A stretch of 64,000 nt of DNA, taken from NCBI GenBank assembly GCA_964631725.1, contig CAZVYX010000012.1:51428-115427 (forward strand), read 5' to 3'. The notes beneath the pieces are model-generated. The model searched no databases and was not told the DNA's origin. It was given only the letters and a program-made list of their open reading frames with translations. The DNA comes from GCA-2731375 sp964631725 (GTDB taxonomy: Bacteria; Pseudomonadota; Alphaproteobacteria; GCA-2731375). Every line of letters begins with the position of its first letter. The stretch's first letter is position 1. The position numbers and the translations under genes are program-made. Shown piece by piece: positions 26,066 to 34,342 of this stretch.

Positions 26066-27683
26066 AGCCATAGTCGCGGGCGGCGCCCTTCGCCGTTATG
26101 AAACCTTCTTCCAAATCGGCCTTGATGGCGTCCGCCGAACGGTTGGCGGGATCGCCATAGCCGGCGCCGCCGGCTTCGATCATGGTGATGCGGTCGCCGG
26201 GTTCAAGTTCGTAATGGCCCTTGGGGTCCACGGTGACATCGTTGATCCGGTGTTCCCGCACCCGCCCGTTGGCGCCGCCCATCAGGCCCAGGGGCGGGAA
26301 GTCCGTGCGGTTGGCCATGCAGAAGATGGTCATGATATGGCCGCTGTCGTTGCGGATCACAACTTCCTGGCCCAGGCCGCCGCGCGACGTCCCGGCTCCG
26401 CCCGAATCCGGCAACAGCTCCTTGCGCTCCACCGTGGTCGATGTGAGCGTCTCCCAAACCTCCACAGGCACCACCGCCATGTTGGACGGTCCCGGCGTGG
26501 TCTCGGCGCCGTCCATCCCGGCCAGGGCACCGAAGCCACCGGAGGCGAAATAAATCGTCGAGACATCATGGCCGTCCCGGTGCCGGCCCTGAAAAGTCAT
26601 CAGATCCATCATGCCGCAATCGGCCTGGATGCTGTCGGGAACAGCCTTGGCCAGGGCGCCAAAGACCAAAGGCGAGACGAAATGGCCGATCATGTGCCTG
26701 GCCCCTGTGGGCGAGGGCGGCTGGGCATCCAACAGACAGCCGGTGGGCGCCGTGACGGTGATCGGCACGACGCTGCCGCCGTTGTTGGGCAGTTCAGGGA
26801 CGGTCAGGCACTTCATGGAATACAGCACCATGGCACGGGTATAGCAGAAGGGTACGTTGATGCCTTGGCGCACGGACGGCGCGGTGCCGGAGAAGTCCAC
26901 CGTCATGCTGTCATCGGCGATATCAACGCGGCAGGCCAAGGTTAGCGCGCCGTCCACGCCCTCGATCTGGATTTCATTGTGATAGCTGCCATCGGCCATT
27001 TCCGATATCCGCTCTCGCGTCGCGGCTTCCGAGCGGCCACGGATCTCGCCGGACAGGGCCGTGAAATCCATCAGGCCGTATTCCGCCAGAAAACCGGTCA
27101 GCATGCCCTCGCCCACGGTGGTGGCGGTGACGTTGGCCATCAGATCACCGATCACCTGATCCGGAGCGCGAACGTTGGTGCGTACCAGTTCGACGATAAA
27201 ATCGTTTTGCTGTCCCGCTTCGAACAGCTTGCAGACCGGCAGGCGCAGACCCTCGTGATAGATCTCCCGCGCCGCCGCGCCGAAACCCAGGCCGCCGATA
27301 TCCGGCAGATGGGTAATGGAGATGACATAGGCGACGATGCGGCCGTCATGAAAGACCGGGCGCATGACATTAATGTCGAACATATGGCCGGTACCGAGCC
27401 AGGGATCGTTGGTCACGATCACATCGCCCGGCTGCAACGTTTCGGGCGGAAAGCGGTCCAGCATATGCCGCAATGTGGCGGGCGCCGTACCCATGAAGAC
27501 CGGCACGCTATAGGTACCCTGGGCCATCAACTCACCGTCTGCGTCCAGCAGGGCCACGGTCAGGTCATAGCTTTCACTGACGATTGTGGAGAAGGATGTC
27601 CGTACCAGGGTGGTGACGATTTCATCCGATACGGCGACCAGGCGGTCCCACATGATGCCGACACTGACGGCGTCCAGGCTCAT
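26052..27683 (-). CDS. hyuB: HyuB-type hydantoinase, copy 3
   Basis: This is a 543-residue HyuB. It has RTSFSTIVSESYDLTVALLD near the N-terminus, TNDPWLGTGHMFDINVMRP, SGTAPSVRQGINVPF and GGAGTSRGGLGQEVVIR, ending in GGAGYGDP. It is downstream of hyuA copy 3, with the two overlapping as ATGA, so the subunits are translationally coupled. The operon is driven from the operator-bearing promoter at 29852-29905. Confidence 0.9.
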   Translation of the reverse strand: MSLDAVSVGIMWDRLVAVSDEIVTTLVRTSFSTIVSESYDLTVALLDADGELMAQGTYSVPVFMGTAPATLRHMLDRFPPETLQPGDVIVTNDPWLGTGHMFDINVMRPVFHDGRIVAYVISITHLPDIGGLGFGAAAREIYHEGLRLPVCKLFEAGQQNDFIVELVRTNVRAPDQVIGDLMANVTATTVGEGMLTGFLAEYGLMDFTALSGEIRGRSEAATRERISEMADGSYHNEIQIEGVDGALTLACRVDIADDSMTVDFSGTAPSVRQGINVPFCYTRAMVLYSMKCLTVPELPNNGGSVVPITVTAPTGCLLDAQPPSPTGARHMIGHFVSPLVFGALAKAVPDSIQADCGMMDLMTFQGRHRDGHDVSTIYFASGGFGALAGMDGAETTPGPSNMAVVPVEVWETLTSTTVERKELLPDSGGAGTSRGGLGQEVVIRNDSGHIMTIFCMANRTDFPPLGLMGGANGRVREHRINDVTVDPKGHYELEPGDRITMIEAGGAGYGDPANRSADAIKADLEEGFITAKGAARDYGFNGG

Positions 27684-29737
27684 GACGTTCCCTCCAACTC
27701 GGCGACAAGATTGCCATGCTGATCCACTTTCACCCGGTCGCCGGGCCCGATCACCACGGTTGACTCCCGCTCCTCGATCAACGCCGGGCCTTCGATCACC
27801 GCGCCGACGCCCAGGCCGTAGCGGTCATAGACGGGTGTTGCCGTATAGTCCTCGCCGAAATAGGCCTGCCGCTCGCCTTTCGGCGCGGTGCTGCCCTGGC
27901 TGCCGGGAGACGCCGTGGCGAGTTCCGGCGGGGCGGCGGAGGCCTCCACCTTCCAGGTGGTGATGGCCAATGGTGCGTCCAGCAACGCGGCGCCATGTAT
28001 GGCTGTGTAATGCGCGCGGAAAATCTCCGGCAATGCCTCAATCTTAGCGCCTGTCGGCAAGGTCACCTCGATTTCATGACCCTGGCCGTGATAGCGCATG
28101 TCCAGGCGGCGGCTTATGTTCAGATTGGCTTCGGTCGCCGCCAGGGGCGCCCTGGCCTGTTCTTCAAGCGCGGCCAAAGCCGCGGTGAAGTCTTCCGCCG
28201 TTAGATCATCGACAAACACCTGCCGGGTCCGTGCTACCTCGAACGTCAAGGGGCTGGCCAGCAGGCCCAGGGCCGACATGACGCCGGCGGCGGCGGGAAA
28301 AATCACGGTCGGGATGCCGAGCTTTCGCGCCACGCCCATGGCATGGGCCGGGCCGGAGCCGCCGAAAGCGATCATGGCGCTGCCGCGATAGTCAAAGCCC
28401 CGCTCGGACGCATGGATGCGGAAGGCCCGGGCTACATCTTCATCAACGATTTCATGAATGCCCCAGGCCGCCCGCGCCAGGGATAGTTCCAGCGGCGCGG
28501 CGACATTGTCTTCGATCACCTGTTCCGAAGCGGCTTTGTCCAGGCTCATCTCCCCGCCGAGAAAAAAATCCGGGTCCAGATAGCCCAGGACCAGATTGGC
28601 GTCGGTCAATGTGGCGGCGCTGCCGCCCAGGCCGTAACAGGCCGGGCCCGGATCGGCCCCGGCGCTTTGCGGGCCGACTTGAATGGTACCGCGCACGTCC
28701 AGTTGGGCGATGGAGCCGCCGCCGGCGCCGATCTCGATCATGTCGATCACCGGACTTTTCACGGGCAGGCCGCTGCCGGCCTTGAAATCATGCACCCGGG
28801 CGATTTCTTGATGGTAGACTTTGATTGCCGCACCGCCCCGTATCAGGGCGCCCTTGGCCGTGGTGCCGCCCATGTCGAAGGACAATAACTCGGGCCGGTT
28901 CAGGGCGCGGCCATGAAAGGCGGACATCTGCGCCCCGGCGGCGGGTCCGGACTCGATCACCCGCGCCGGAAACCGCCGTGCCGTTTCGGGTGTCAGGGTG
29001 CCGCCGCTGGATGACATGACGAATAGCTGCCCCGAGAAGCCAAGTTCGACCAATCCCGCCTCCAGCCGGCGCAAATATTGATCGAACATGGGCTGGGTAA
29101 AGGCATTGATGCAGGTGGTCGTGAAACGCTCGAACTCCCGCCATTCCGGGCAGACTTCCGAGGACAGGGATATGTTCAGGTCGGGATAGGCCGCCGCCGC
29201 CATCTCGCCCAGGGCCCGTTCGTGGGCCGGATTGGCATAGCCGTGCAGGAGGCAGATGGCCAGGGACCTAATACCCTGTGCCTCAACCAGGTCGCGCAAA
29301 GTGGCCCGCGCGCCCTCCAGATCCAGGGGAACCTCGATCGTGCCGTCATAGTGGCAGCGTTCGTCCACTTCCCGACGCAGGCGCCTCGGCACCAGGGGAT
29401 CGGGGAACACCAGGCGCAAATCGAAGACGTCGTAGCGTTTTTCCTGGCGCATATCCAGGATGTCGCGGAAGCCCCGTGTGGTCAGCAGGCCCGTGCGCGC
29501 GCCCTTACGTTCGATCACCGCATTGGTGACCAGGGTGGTGCCGTGAACGATCTCCATGACCGTGCTCAGGTCCAGACTATGCCGGGCGAGCATTGTGGCC
29601 GTGCCTTCCAGCACCGCACGCGAGGGATCATCCGGTGTTGTCAGCTGCTTATGGATGGCGAAGGTGCCGCCGTCCTCGTCAAACAGTGCAAAGTCCGTGA
29701 AGGTACCGCCGATGTCGATGCCCAGGCGATAGGCCAT
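27680..29737 (-). CDS. hyuA: HyuA-type hydantoinase/oxoprolinase, copy 3
   Basis: This is a 685-residue HyuA. GIDIGGTFTDFALFDEDG is at the N-terminus, HGTTLVTNAVIERKG near 65-80, then LSFDMGGTTAKGALI, GAGGGSIAQLD and FGGSGPAHAMG. GGGAG lies 9 bases before the ATG. It is the first gene of the hyuAB copy 3 operon and is divergent from the IclR-family gene, with a shared operator between them. Local control by that regulator is therefore likely. Confidence 0.92.
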   Translation of the reverse strand: MAYRLGIDIGGTFTDFALFDEDGGTFAIHKQLTTPDDPSRAVLEGTATMLARHSLDLSTVMEIVHGTTLVTNAVIERKGARTGLLTTRGFRDILDMRQEKRYDVFDLRLVFPDPLVPRRLRREVDERCHYDGTIEVPLDLEGARATLRDLVEAQGIRSLAICLLHGYANPAHERALGEMAAAAYPDLNISLSSEVCPEWREFERFTTTCINAFTQPMFDQYLRRLEAGLVELGFSGQLFVMSSSGGTLTPETARRFPARVIESGPAAGAQMSAFHGRALNRPELLSFDMGGTTAKGALIRGGAAIKVYHQEIARVHDFKAGSGLPVKSPVIDMIEIGAGGGSIAQLDVRGTIQVGPQSAGADPGPACYGLGGSAATLTDANLVLGYLDPDFFLGGEMSLDKAASEQVIEDNVAAPLELSLARAAWGIHEIVDEDVARAFRIHASERGFDYRGSAMIAFGGSGPAHAMGVARKLGIPTVIFPAAAGVMSALGLLASPLTFEVARTRQVFVDDLTAEDFTAALAALEEQARAPLAATEANLNISRRLDMRYHGQGHEIEVTLPTGAKIEALPEIFRAHYTAIHGAALLDAPLAITTWKVEASAAPPELATASPGSQGSTAPKGERQAYFGEDYTATPVYDRYGLGVGAVIEGPALIEERESTVVIGPGDRVKVDQHGNLVAELEGTS

Positions 29738-29851
29738 GCCGTTCTACTCCCGTAACTGGTCTTGGGCCCAGCCTAGCGGTTATCCGGGACCGCGTCGACG
29801 GCATCACCAATGCCCTGGCGCCTAGTTTGTGCCGGGCAATTACCGCCAAAA

Positions 29852-29879
29852 AAATTATGAAACTGGACCAGATTGTCCA
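29852..29879 (-). promoter_or_regulatory. Promoter of the hyuAB copy 3 operon
   Basis: On the minus strand TGGACA (plus 29874-29879) and TAATTT (plus 29852-29857) are separated by 16 bases. The -35 lies in the left palindrome of the operator. This is the same geometry as the promoter at 9202-9229. Confidence 0.55.
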
Positions 29880-29905
29880 TATGCAATACTATTGTCCATA
29901 GACAA
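29873..29905. promoter_or_regulatory. Operator, two 14-bp imperfect palindromes (copy upstream of iclR-type gene)
   Basis: TTGTCCATATGCAA, spacer TACTA, then TTGTCCATAGACAA. It matches the element at 9223-9255 in both palindromes and in spacer length. It lies directly before the IclR-family start codon and overlaps the divergent hyuA promoter, so autoregulation and hyuAB control are predicted. Confidence 0.72.
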
Positions 29906-29908
29906 CGT

Positions 29909-30685
29909 ATGGCAATTATGACTGAAACCTCGGCACATTTACAGAAACCTGCCCGGCCGGTCACCGCGGTCAGCCGGGCTGCGAGGATATTACGCTATTT
30001 GGGCCGTAGCCAAGTACCTTTGGGGGTCAACCGCATTGCCCGGGATCTGGATCTGATACCCAGCACCGCGTTGCACATCTTGCGCACCTTGGCCTACGAG
30101 GATCTGGTCGTGTTCGAACCAAATACCAAGCGCTACAGCCTTGGTATCGGTGTTCTGGGCATCGCCCGCGACATGTTGGGCGGCAGCGGCTTCGTACAGG
30201 CGGTGCAAGGCCATCTGGAGGGTATCGCCGCGGCCTTCAATGTCACCGCCGTGGGCGTGGAATTGGACAATCACGAACACATGGTGGTTGCCGCCCTGGC
30301 CCGCTCCCGCCTGGACCTGAGCATACATGTCAATATCGGCAGCCAGTTTCCTGCCCTGATATCGGCGACCGGGCGCTGTGTGGCGGCGCAACGCGGCTGG
30401 GACCGGGCTGAATTGGCCCGCCGCTTCGCGACCTTGCGCTGGCAAAACCCGCCGGCATTCGAAACCTGGCTGGACGAGATCGAGGCGGCCCGGCGCGACG
30501 GCTATGCCATTGATGACGGAAACTACATTCGCGGCATCGTTATTCTGGCCGCGCCCATCGACCAGATCCCCGGCGTGCCCAGCCGGGCCGTGGTGGCGGT
30601 CGGCCTGGCGGCGCAAATGGATAGCAGTCAGCGCCGGGAACTGGCGCAAAAGCTGCGCACAGTGGCTGACAGTCTGGCGGACTAG
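29909..30685 (+). CDS. IclR-family transcriptional regulator
   Basis: This is a 258-residue IclR-type regulator. The N-terminal winged helix (about residues 18-85) contains VSRAARILRYLG, GVNRIARDLDLIPSTALHILRTL and the wing EDLVVFEP. The C-terminal effector domain (about 95-255) has FNVTAVGVELDNHEHMVVA, ISATGRCVAAQ and GYAIDDGNYIRGIVILAAPI. ATG 29909 and ATG 29918 are both possible starts, neither with a good ribosome site. Earlier starts would lie in the operator. It probably senses a small aromatic or carboxylic effector. Confidence 0.92.
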   Translation: MAIMTETSAHLQKPARPVTAVSRAARILRYLGRSQVPLGVNRIARDLDLIPSTALHILRTLAYEDLVVFEPNTKRYSLGIGVLGIARDMLGGSGFVQAVQGHLEGIAAAFNVTAVGVELDNHEHMVVAALARSRLDLSIHVNIGSQFPALISATGRCVAAQRGWDRAELARRFATLRWQNPPAFETWLDEIEAARRDGYAIDDGNYIRGIVILAAPIDQIPGVPSRAVVAVGLAAQMDSSQRRELAQKLRTVADSLAD

Positions 30686-33021
30686 ATACGGCCCAAGGCC
30701 CGCAACAGCCGTGGCGGCGTGATCGGGGTTTCGGCGATGGTGGCGTCGAAGGGCCGGATCGCGTCGTTGACCGCGTTCAGGATGGCGCCCACCGCGCCGG
30801 CCGTGCCGGCCTCGCCCGCGCCCTTTGCTCCCAGTTCCGATGTATTTGTCGGTGTTTCGATGTGGGCGGCTTCGATATCCGGCATCTCACCGGCCATGGG
30901 AACAAGGTAGTCGGCGAAGCTGCCGGTCAATAGATGACCGTCTTCGTCGTAGCGCAGTTCTTCATACAGGGCCGCGCCGATGCCCTGCACGACGCCGCCG
31001 CGCACCTGTTCCCTAACTAGCAGCGGGTTCAGAATACGGCCGCAGTCATGCACCACCACATGGCGCAGGGGCGTCACCATGCCGCTGTCCACATCAACCT
31101 CGACAATCGCGACCTGCAGACCATTGCCGGCCAGGAACATGCGGCCGCGGCTGGCGTAGCGTTCGGTCACCGTCAGGTCCGCCGCGATGCCGTCGGGAAC
31201 TCTGTAGGGCTGAAAATGGCCGATCTGGGCGACCTCGGCCACGGTCATATGCGCCGAGCCGCTGGCCTGGTCCACCACCACGCCCTGTGCGATGGCCAAT
31301 TCCGCCGCATCCTTCTGCAACAGGGAGGCTGCGATATTGAGAATATTACGCCGCAGCGTGGCGGCGGCCCGCATGGCGGCTTCGCCGCCCAGGGCCGCGC
31401 CGCGCGAGCCCCAGGAGCCGCCGCCCACCGGGCACAGGGCGCTGTCGCCGCTAATCACCTCAACATCCGCCAACTCCACGCCAAGCACATCGGCGGCGAC
31501 CTGCTGAATGCCCGTATCGATGCCCTGGCCCTGATCCGTCGCCCCGGTATAGCAGCGCACGGTACCCGAGGCCTCCAGGCGCAGCAGGCAGGTTTCCTGG
31601 GCCGAGATATGCTGGCCGCCTTCGCCGTAGTATTCCGGGCCGATGGCGGTCAGCTCGACAAAGGTGGCAAAACCGATGCCGCGATAGATGCCCTCTTCCC
31701 GCAGCTCCGCCTGCTCTTGTCGAAATTGCGCCATATCAACCATCTCCAGGGCCCGATCCAGGCAGCCATTGAAGGACAGCTGCTCGAACTCGACGCCGCC
31801 CGGGGAGGTTCTGGGAAAATCGTCCCCATCCAGATAATTCCGGCGGCGCATTTCAATCGGGTCCAGATCCAATGTCTCGGCACCCAGGTCGACCAGACGC
31901 TCCGCCACGGCGCAGGCGATGGGATGGCCGACGGACCGGATATGGCCCAGTATGCTCTTGTTCAAAAAGGCCATGCGCACATCGGCGCGATAGTGTTGGT
32001 GACGATAGGGCGCGCCGGTCAGGCGGCTGATCTGATTGCCCTCGGCAATGCTTGAACGGGGATACTGGCCATAGGCGCCGGCGTTGAACAGATCATCGAC
32101 CTGAATGCCCAGGATGTCGCCATCGACGGAAAATGCCATGCGGGCCGTGATCTCATGATCCCGGCAATGGATGTCGGCCTGGAACGACTCGAGGCGATCG
32201 GCAATGTACTTGACGGGCCGCTGCAACAGGCGGGCGGCGGCACAGGCCGTCAGCTCGTCCGCCATCAGGTGATGCTTCAGGCCAAAAGCGCCGCCCACGT
32301 CAGGGCAGATGACCCGCACTTTATGTTCCGGCAGGCCCAGCAAGCGGGCATACAGGTCCTGTTGCTGATGCGGCGTCTGGTGCGACTGATGCACGGTCAG
32401 TCGGCTTTCGGATGGTTCGAAATCGGCGATGATGCCACGCGTCTCCAGGCTGACCCCGCTGTGGCGGTGAAAGCGGAAAGTTTCCTGCTCCACATGGTGA
32501 GCGGCGGCGAAGGCCGCCTCCACATCCCCGGCGGTGACCTGGGTCGTGAATGCCAGGTTGCTATCCATGTCGCTATGCAGAATGGGCGCATCCGGGGCGA
32601 GTGCCTGCTTGGCGTCTGTCACCGCCGGCAGTTCCTGCCAATCAACGGACACGCGATCGGCGCCATCCTCAGCCTCGGCCCGGCTATGGGCCAGCACGGC
32701 GGCCACGGCTTCACCCTGCCAGCGGACCACATCATGGGCCAGGGCGAATTGTTCCGGCGCCGCCATGGCGGGGAATAGTTTGTGTTCGGCCCGCCAGGAC
32801 GAAACGGCGGCTTCAAGATCGGCGGCGGTGAAGACCGCGACGACACCCGGCAGCGCCAGGGCCTCGGCACTATCAATGGCGCCGACGCGGGCATGGGCAT
32901 GGGGGCTGCGGACCAGCGCCATATGCAGCATGCGGGGCAAGGTGATGTCGTCGACATAGCAGCCCCGGCCCAGCAGCAGTCGCTTGGCCCGGTCGCGTTG
33001 CACTGATGCGCCGATGCTCAT
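30682..33021 (-). CDS. Molybdenum hydroxylase large subunit (CoxL/xanthine dehydrogenase family)
   Basis: This 779-residue molybdopterin-binding subunit belongs to the xanthine oxidase family. It has GRGCYVDDI near the N-terminus, DVGGAFGLKHH (about 241-251) and ATDQGQGIDTGIQQVAADVLG. The catalytic Glu737 is in the GAKGAGEAG motif. The active-site loop that reads AYRCSFR or AYRGAGR in the CO dehydrogenase-like forms is instead GHIRSVGHP (about 359-367), so it is not a CO dehydrogenase. It hydroxylates an unknown, possibly aromatic or heterocyclic, compound. Its start overlaps the small subunit stop. Its stop shares CTAG with the convergent IclR gene. Confidence 0.9.
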   Translation of the reverse strand: MSIGASVQRDRAKRLLLGRGCYVDDITLPRMLHMALVRSPHAHARVGAIDSAEALALPGVVAVFTAADLEAAVSSWRAEHKLFPAMAAPEQFALAHDVVRWQGEAVAAVLAHSRAEAEDGADRVSVDWQELPAVTDAKQALAPDAPILHSDMDSNLAFTTQVTAGDVEAAFAAAHHVEQETFRFHRHSGVSLETRGIIADFEPSESRLTVHQSHQTPHQQQDLYARLLGLPEHKVRVICPDVGGAFGLKHHLMADELTACAAARLLQRPVKYIADRLESFQADIHCRDHEITARMAFSVDGDILGIQVDDLFNAGAYGQYPRSSIAEGNQISRLTGAPYRHQHYRADVRMAFLNKSILGHIRSVGHPIACAVAERLVDLGAETLDLDPIEMRRRNYLDGDDFPRTSPGGVEFEQLSFNGCLDRALEMVDMAQFRQEQAELREEGIYRGIGFATFVELTAIGPEYYGEGGQHISAQETCLLRLEASGTVRCYTGATDQGQGIDTGIQQVAADVLGVELADVEVISGDSALCPVGGGSWGSRGAALGGEAAMRAAATLRRNILNIAASLLQKDAAELAIAQGVVVDQASGSAHMTVAEVAQIGHFQPYRVPDGIAADLTVTERYASRGRMFLAGNGLQVAIVEVDVDSGMVTPLRHVVVHDCGRILNPLLVREQVRGGVVQGIGAALYEELRYDEDGHLLTGSFADYLVPMAGEMPDIEAAHIETPTNTSELGAKGAGEAGTAGAVGAILNAVNDAIRPFDATIAETPITPPRLLRALGRI

Positions 33022-33503
33022 GTCTGGTTCCCGGCCTGGCGTTTGGCGGCCACCGCCGCGACCGCATCAATGATCGCCTGATAGCCCGTACAGCGGCAGA
33101 AGTTGCCTGACAGATAGTCGCGAATTTCCTCCCGGTTAGGGCTGGGATTGGTTGCCAACAGCTCCCGCGCGCTCAACAGCATGCCCGGCGTGCAGAAGCC
33201 ACACTGCAGCGCGTTCAGTTCGTGAAAGCTCTGGCGCAGATCGCTCAGCAATTCGTCGCTGCCTTCAATGGTACGTATGTCGGCGCCATCCGCCTGTACG
33301 GCAAGGACCAGGCAGCCGCGCACGGTTTTGCCATCCAGCACCACCGTGCAGGCGCCGCAAGCGCCCTGTTCACAGCCCACATGACTGCCGGTGAAGCCCA
33401 GATCATGGCGCAGGAAATCAACCAGATTGCGGCGCACCGGTACTTCATGGCTGACGGTTTCGCCATTCACCGTCAGGGAAATACGCCGGGTTTTCGTACT
33501 CAT
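33018..33503 (-). CDS. Molybdenum hydroxylase small [2Fe-2S] subunit (CoxS)
   Basis: This is a 161-residue iron-sulfur subunit. The plant-type ferredoxin cluster is CEQGACGAC with the fourth Cys in VRGCLVL. The second, helical cluster is formed by CGFCTPGM and NFCRCTGYQ. It passes electrons between the molybdenum centre and the FAD subunit. It overlaps both neighbours by 4 bases in the order M-S-L. Confidence 0.93.
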   Translation of the reverse strand: MSTKTRRISLTVNGETVSHEVPVRRNLVDFLRHDLGFTGSHVGCEQGACGACTVVLDGKTVRGCLVLAVQADGADIRTIEGSDELLSDLRQSFHELNALQCGFCTPGMLLSARELLATNPSPNREEIRDYLSGNFCRCTGYQAIIDAVAAVAAKRQAGNQT

Positions 33504-34333
33504 GGCGATAGCTCCAGCAATATCCGCCGCAACAACACCTGGACCAAGTGGCGGCGGTAAGCCGGCGGGTAAGCCGGATCCTCGGGCGGGTTTACTTCTT
33601 GGCCGATCAGGTCCACCGCCCCGTCTATTCGGGTGTGATCCAGCGGCGCCTCTTGCAGGAACGCCATGGTCCGCCGCGCCAGCACGGGCCGGTCGGCAAC
33701 GCCCAACAGTGCGATGCGCGCGCCATCGTCGACACAGGCCAGTCCGGCCATGGCGAAATCGCCTTGGCGCCGCGCGATTTCCATGAAGATCTGGGCGCCG
33801 TCCGCGCCGCGCTTGGGCAGGCGCACGGCGGTCAACACTTCATCCGCCGCCAGGGCGGTTTCATAAATGCCAAGAAAGAAGTCTTCCGCCGCGACCCAGC
33901 GCTGCCCCCGCGTGGACGATAGCGAGAACTGGCCCTCAAGCGCCAGGCAGCAGGCGCCGAGTTCGCCGGCCGGATCGGCCATGGCCAGACTGCCGCCGAT
34001 GGTGCCCCGATGCCGCACCGCCGGATGGGCAATATGGCCGATCGCCTGAGGTATCAGTGGAAACACCTTGGCGACCAGGGGATCGACGGCTAAATCGCAA
34101 TGGCGTACCAGACCGCCGATCTCGACATGGTCTTTATGTTCGACGATTTGCTTCAATTCGACCAGGCGGCCGATGTCGATCAACAGCTCAGGCGCCGCCA
34201 GGCGAAAATTAAGCAGCGGCAGCAGACTCTGCCCGCCGGCGACAATGGCGGCATCGTCCCTATGTTCGGCCAGCAGATCCAGGGCTTCCGTCAAATTCCC
34301 TGGCCGCTGGTAATCGAAATCCGGCGCTTTCAC
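33500..34333 (-). CDS. Molybdenum hydroxylase FAD subunit (CoxM)
   Basis: This is a 277-residue FAD-binding subunit of the vanillyl-alcohol oxidase fold. FAD contacts are in AIVAGGQSLLPLLNFRLA (about residues 29-47) and HRGTIGGSLAMADPAGELGA (about 105-125). The CoxM C-terminal domain follows residue 170. It is the first gene of the three-subunit set. A 9-base gap separates it from the upstream 3-hydroxyisobutyrate-dehydrogenase-like gene, so all probably form one transcript. Confidence 0.92.
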   Translation of the reverse strand: MKAPDFDYQRPGNLTEALDLLAEHRDDAAIVAGGQSLLPLLNFRLAAPELLIDIGRLVELKQIVEHKDHVEIGGLVRHCDLAVDPLVAKVFPLIPQAIGHIAHPAVRHRGTIGGSLAMADPAGELGACCLALEGQFSLSSTRGQRWVAAEDFFLGIYETALAADEVLTAVRLPKRGADGAQIFMEIARRQGDFAMAGLACVDDGARIALLGVADRPVLARRTMAFLQEAPLDHTRIDGAVDLIGQEVNPPEDPAYPPAYRRHLVQVLLRRILLELSP

Positions 34334-34342
34334 GAACTTGGC

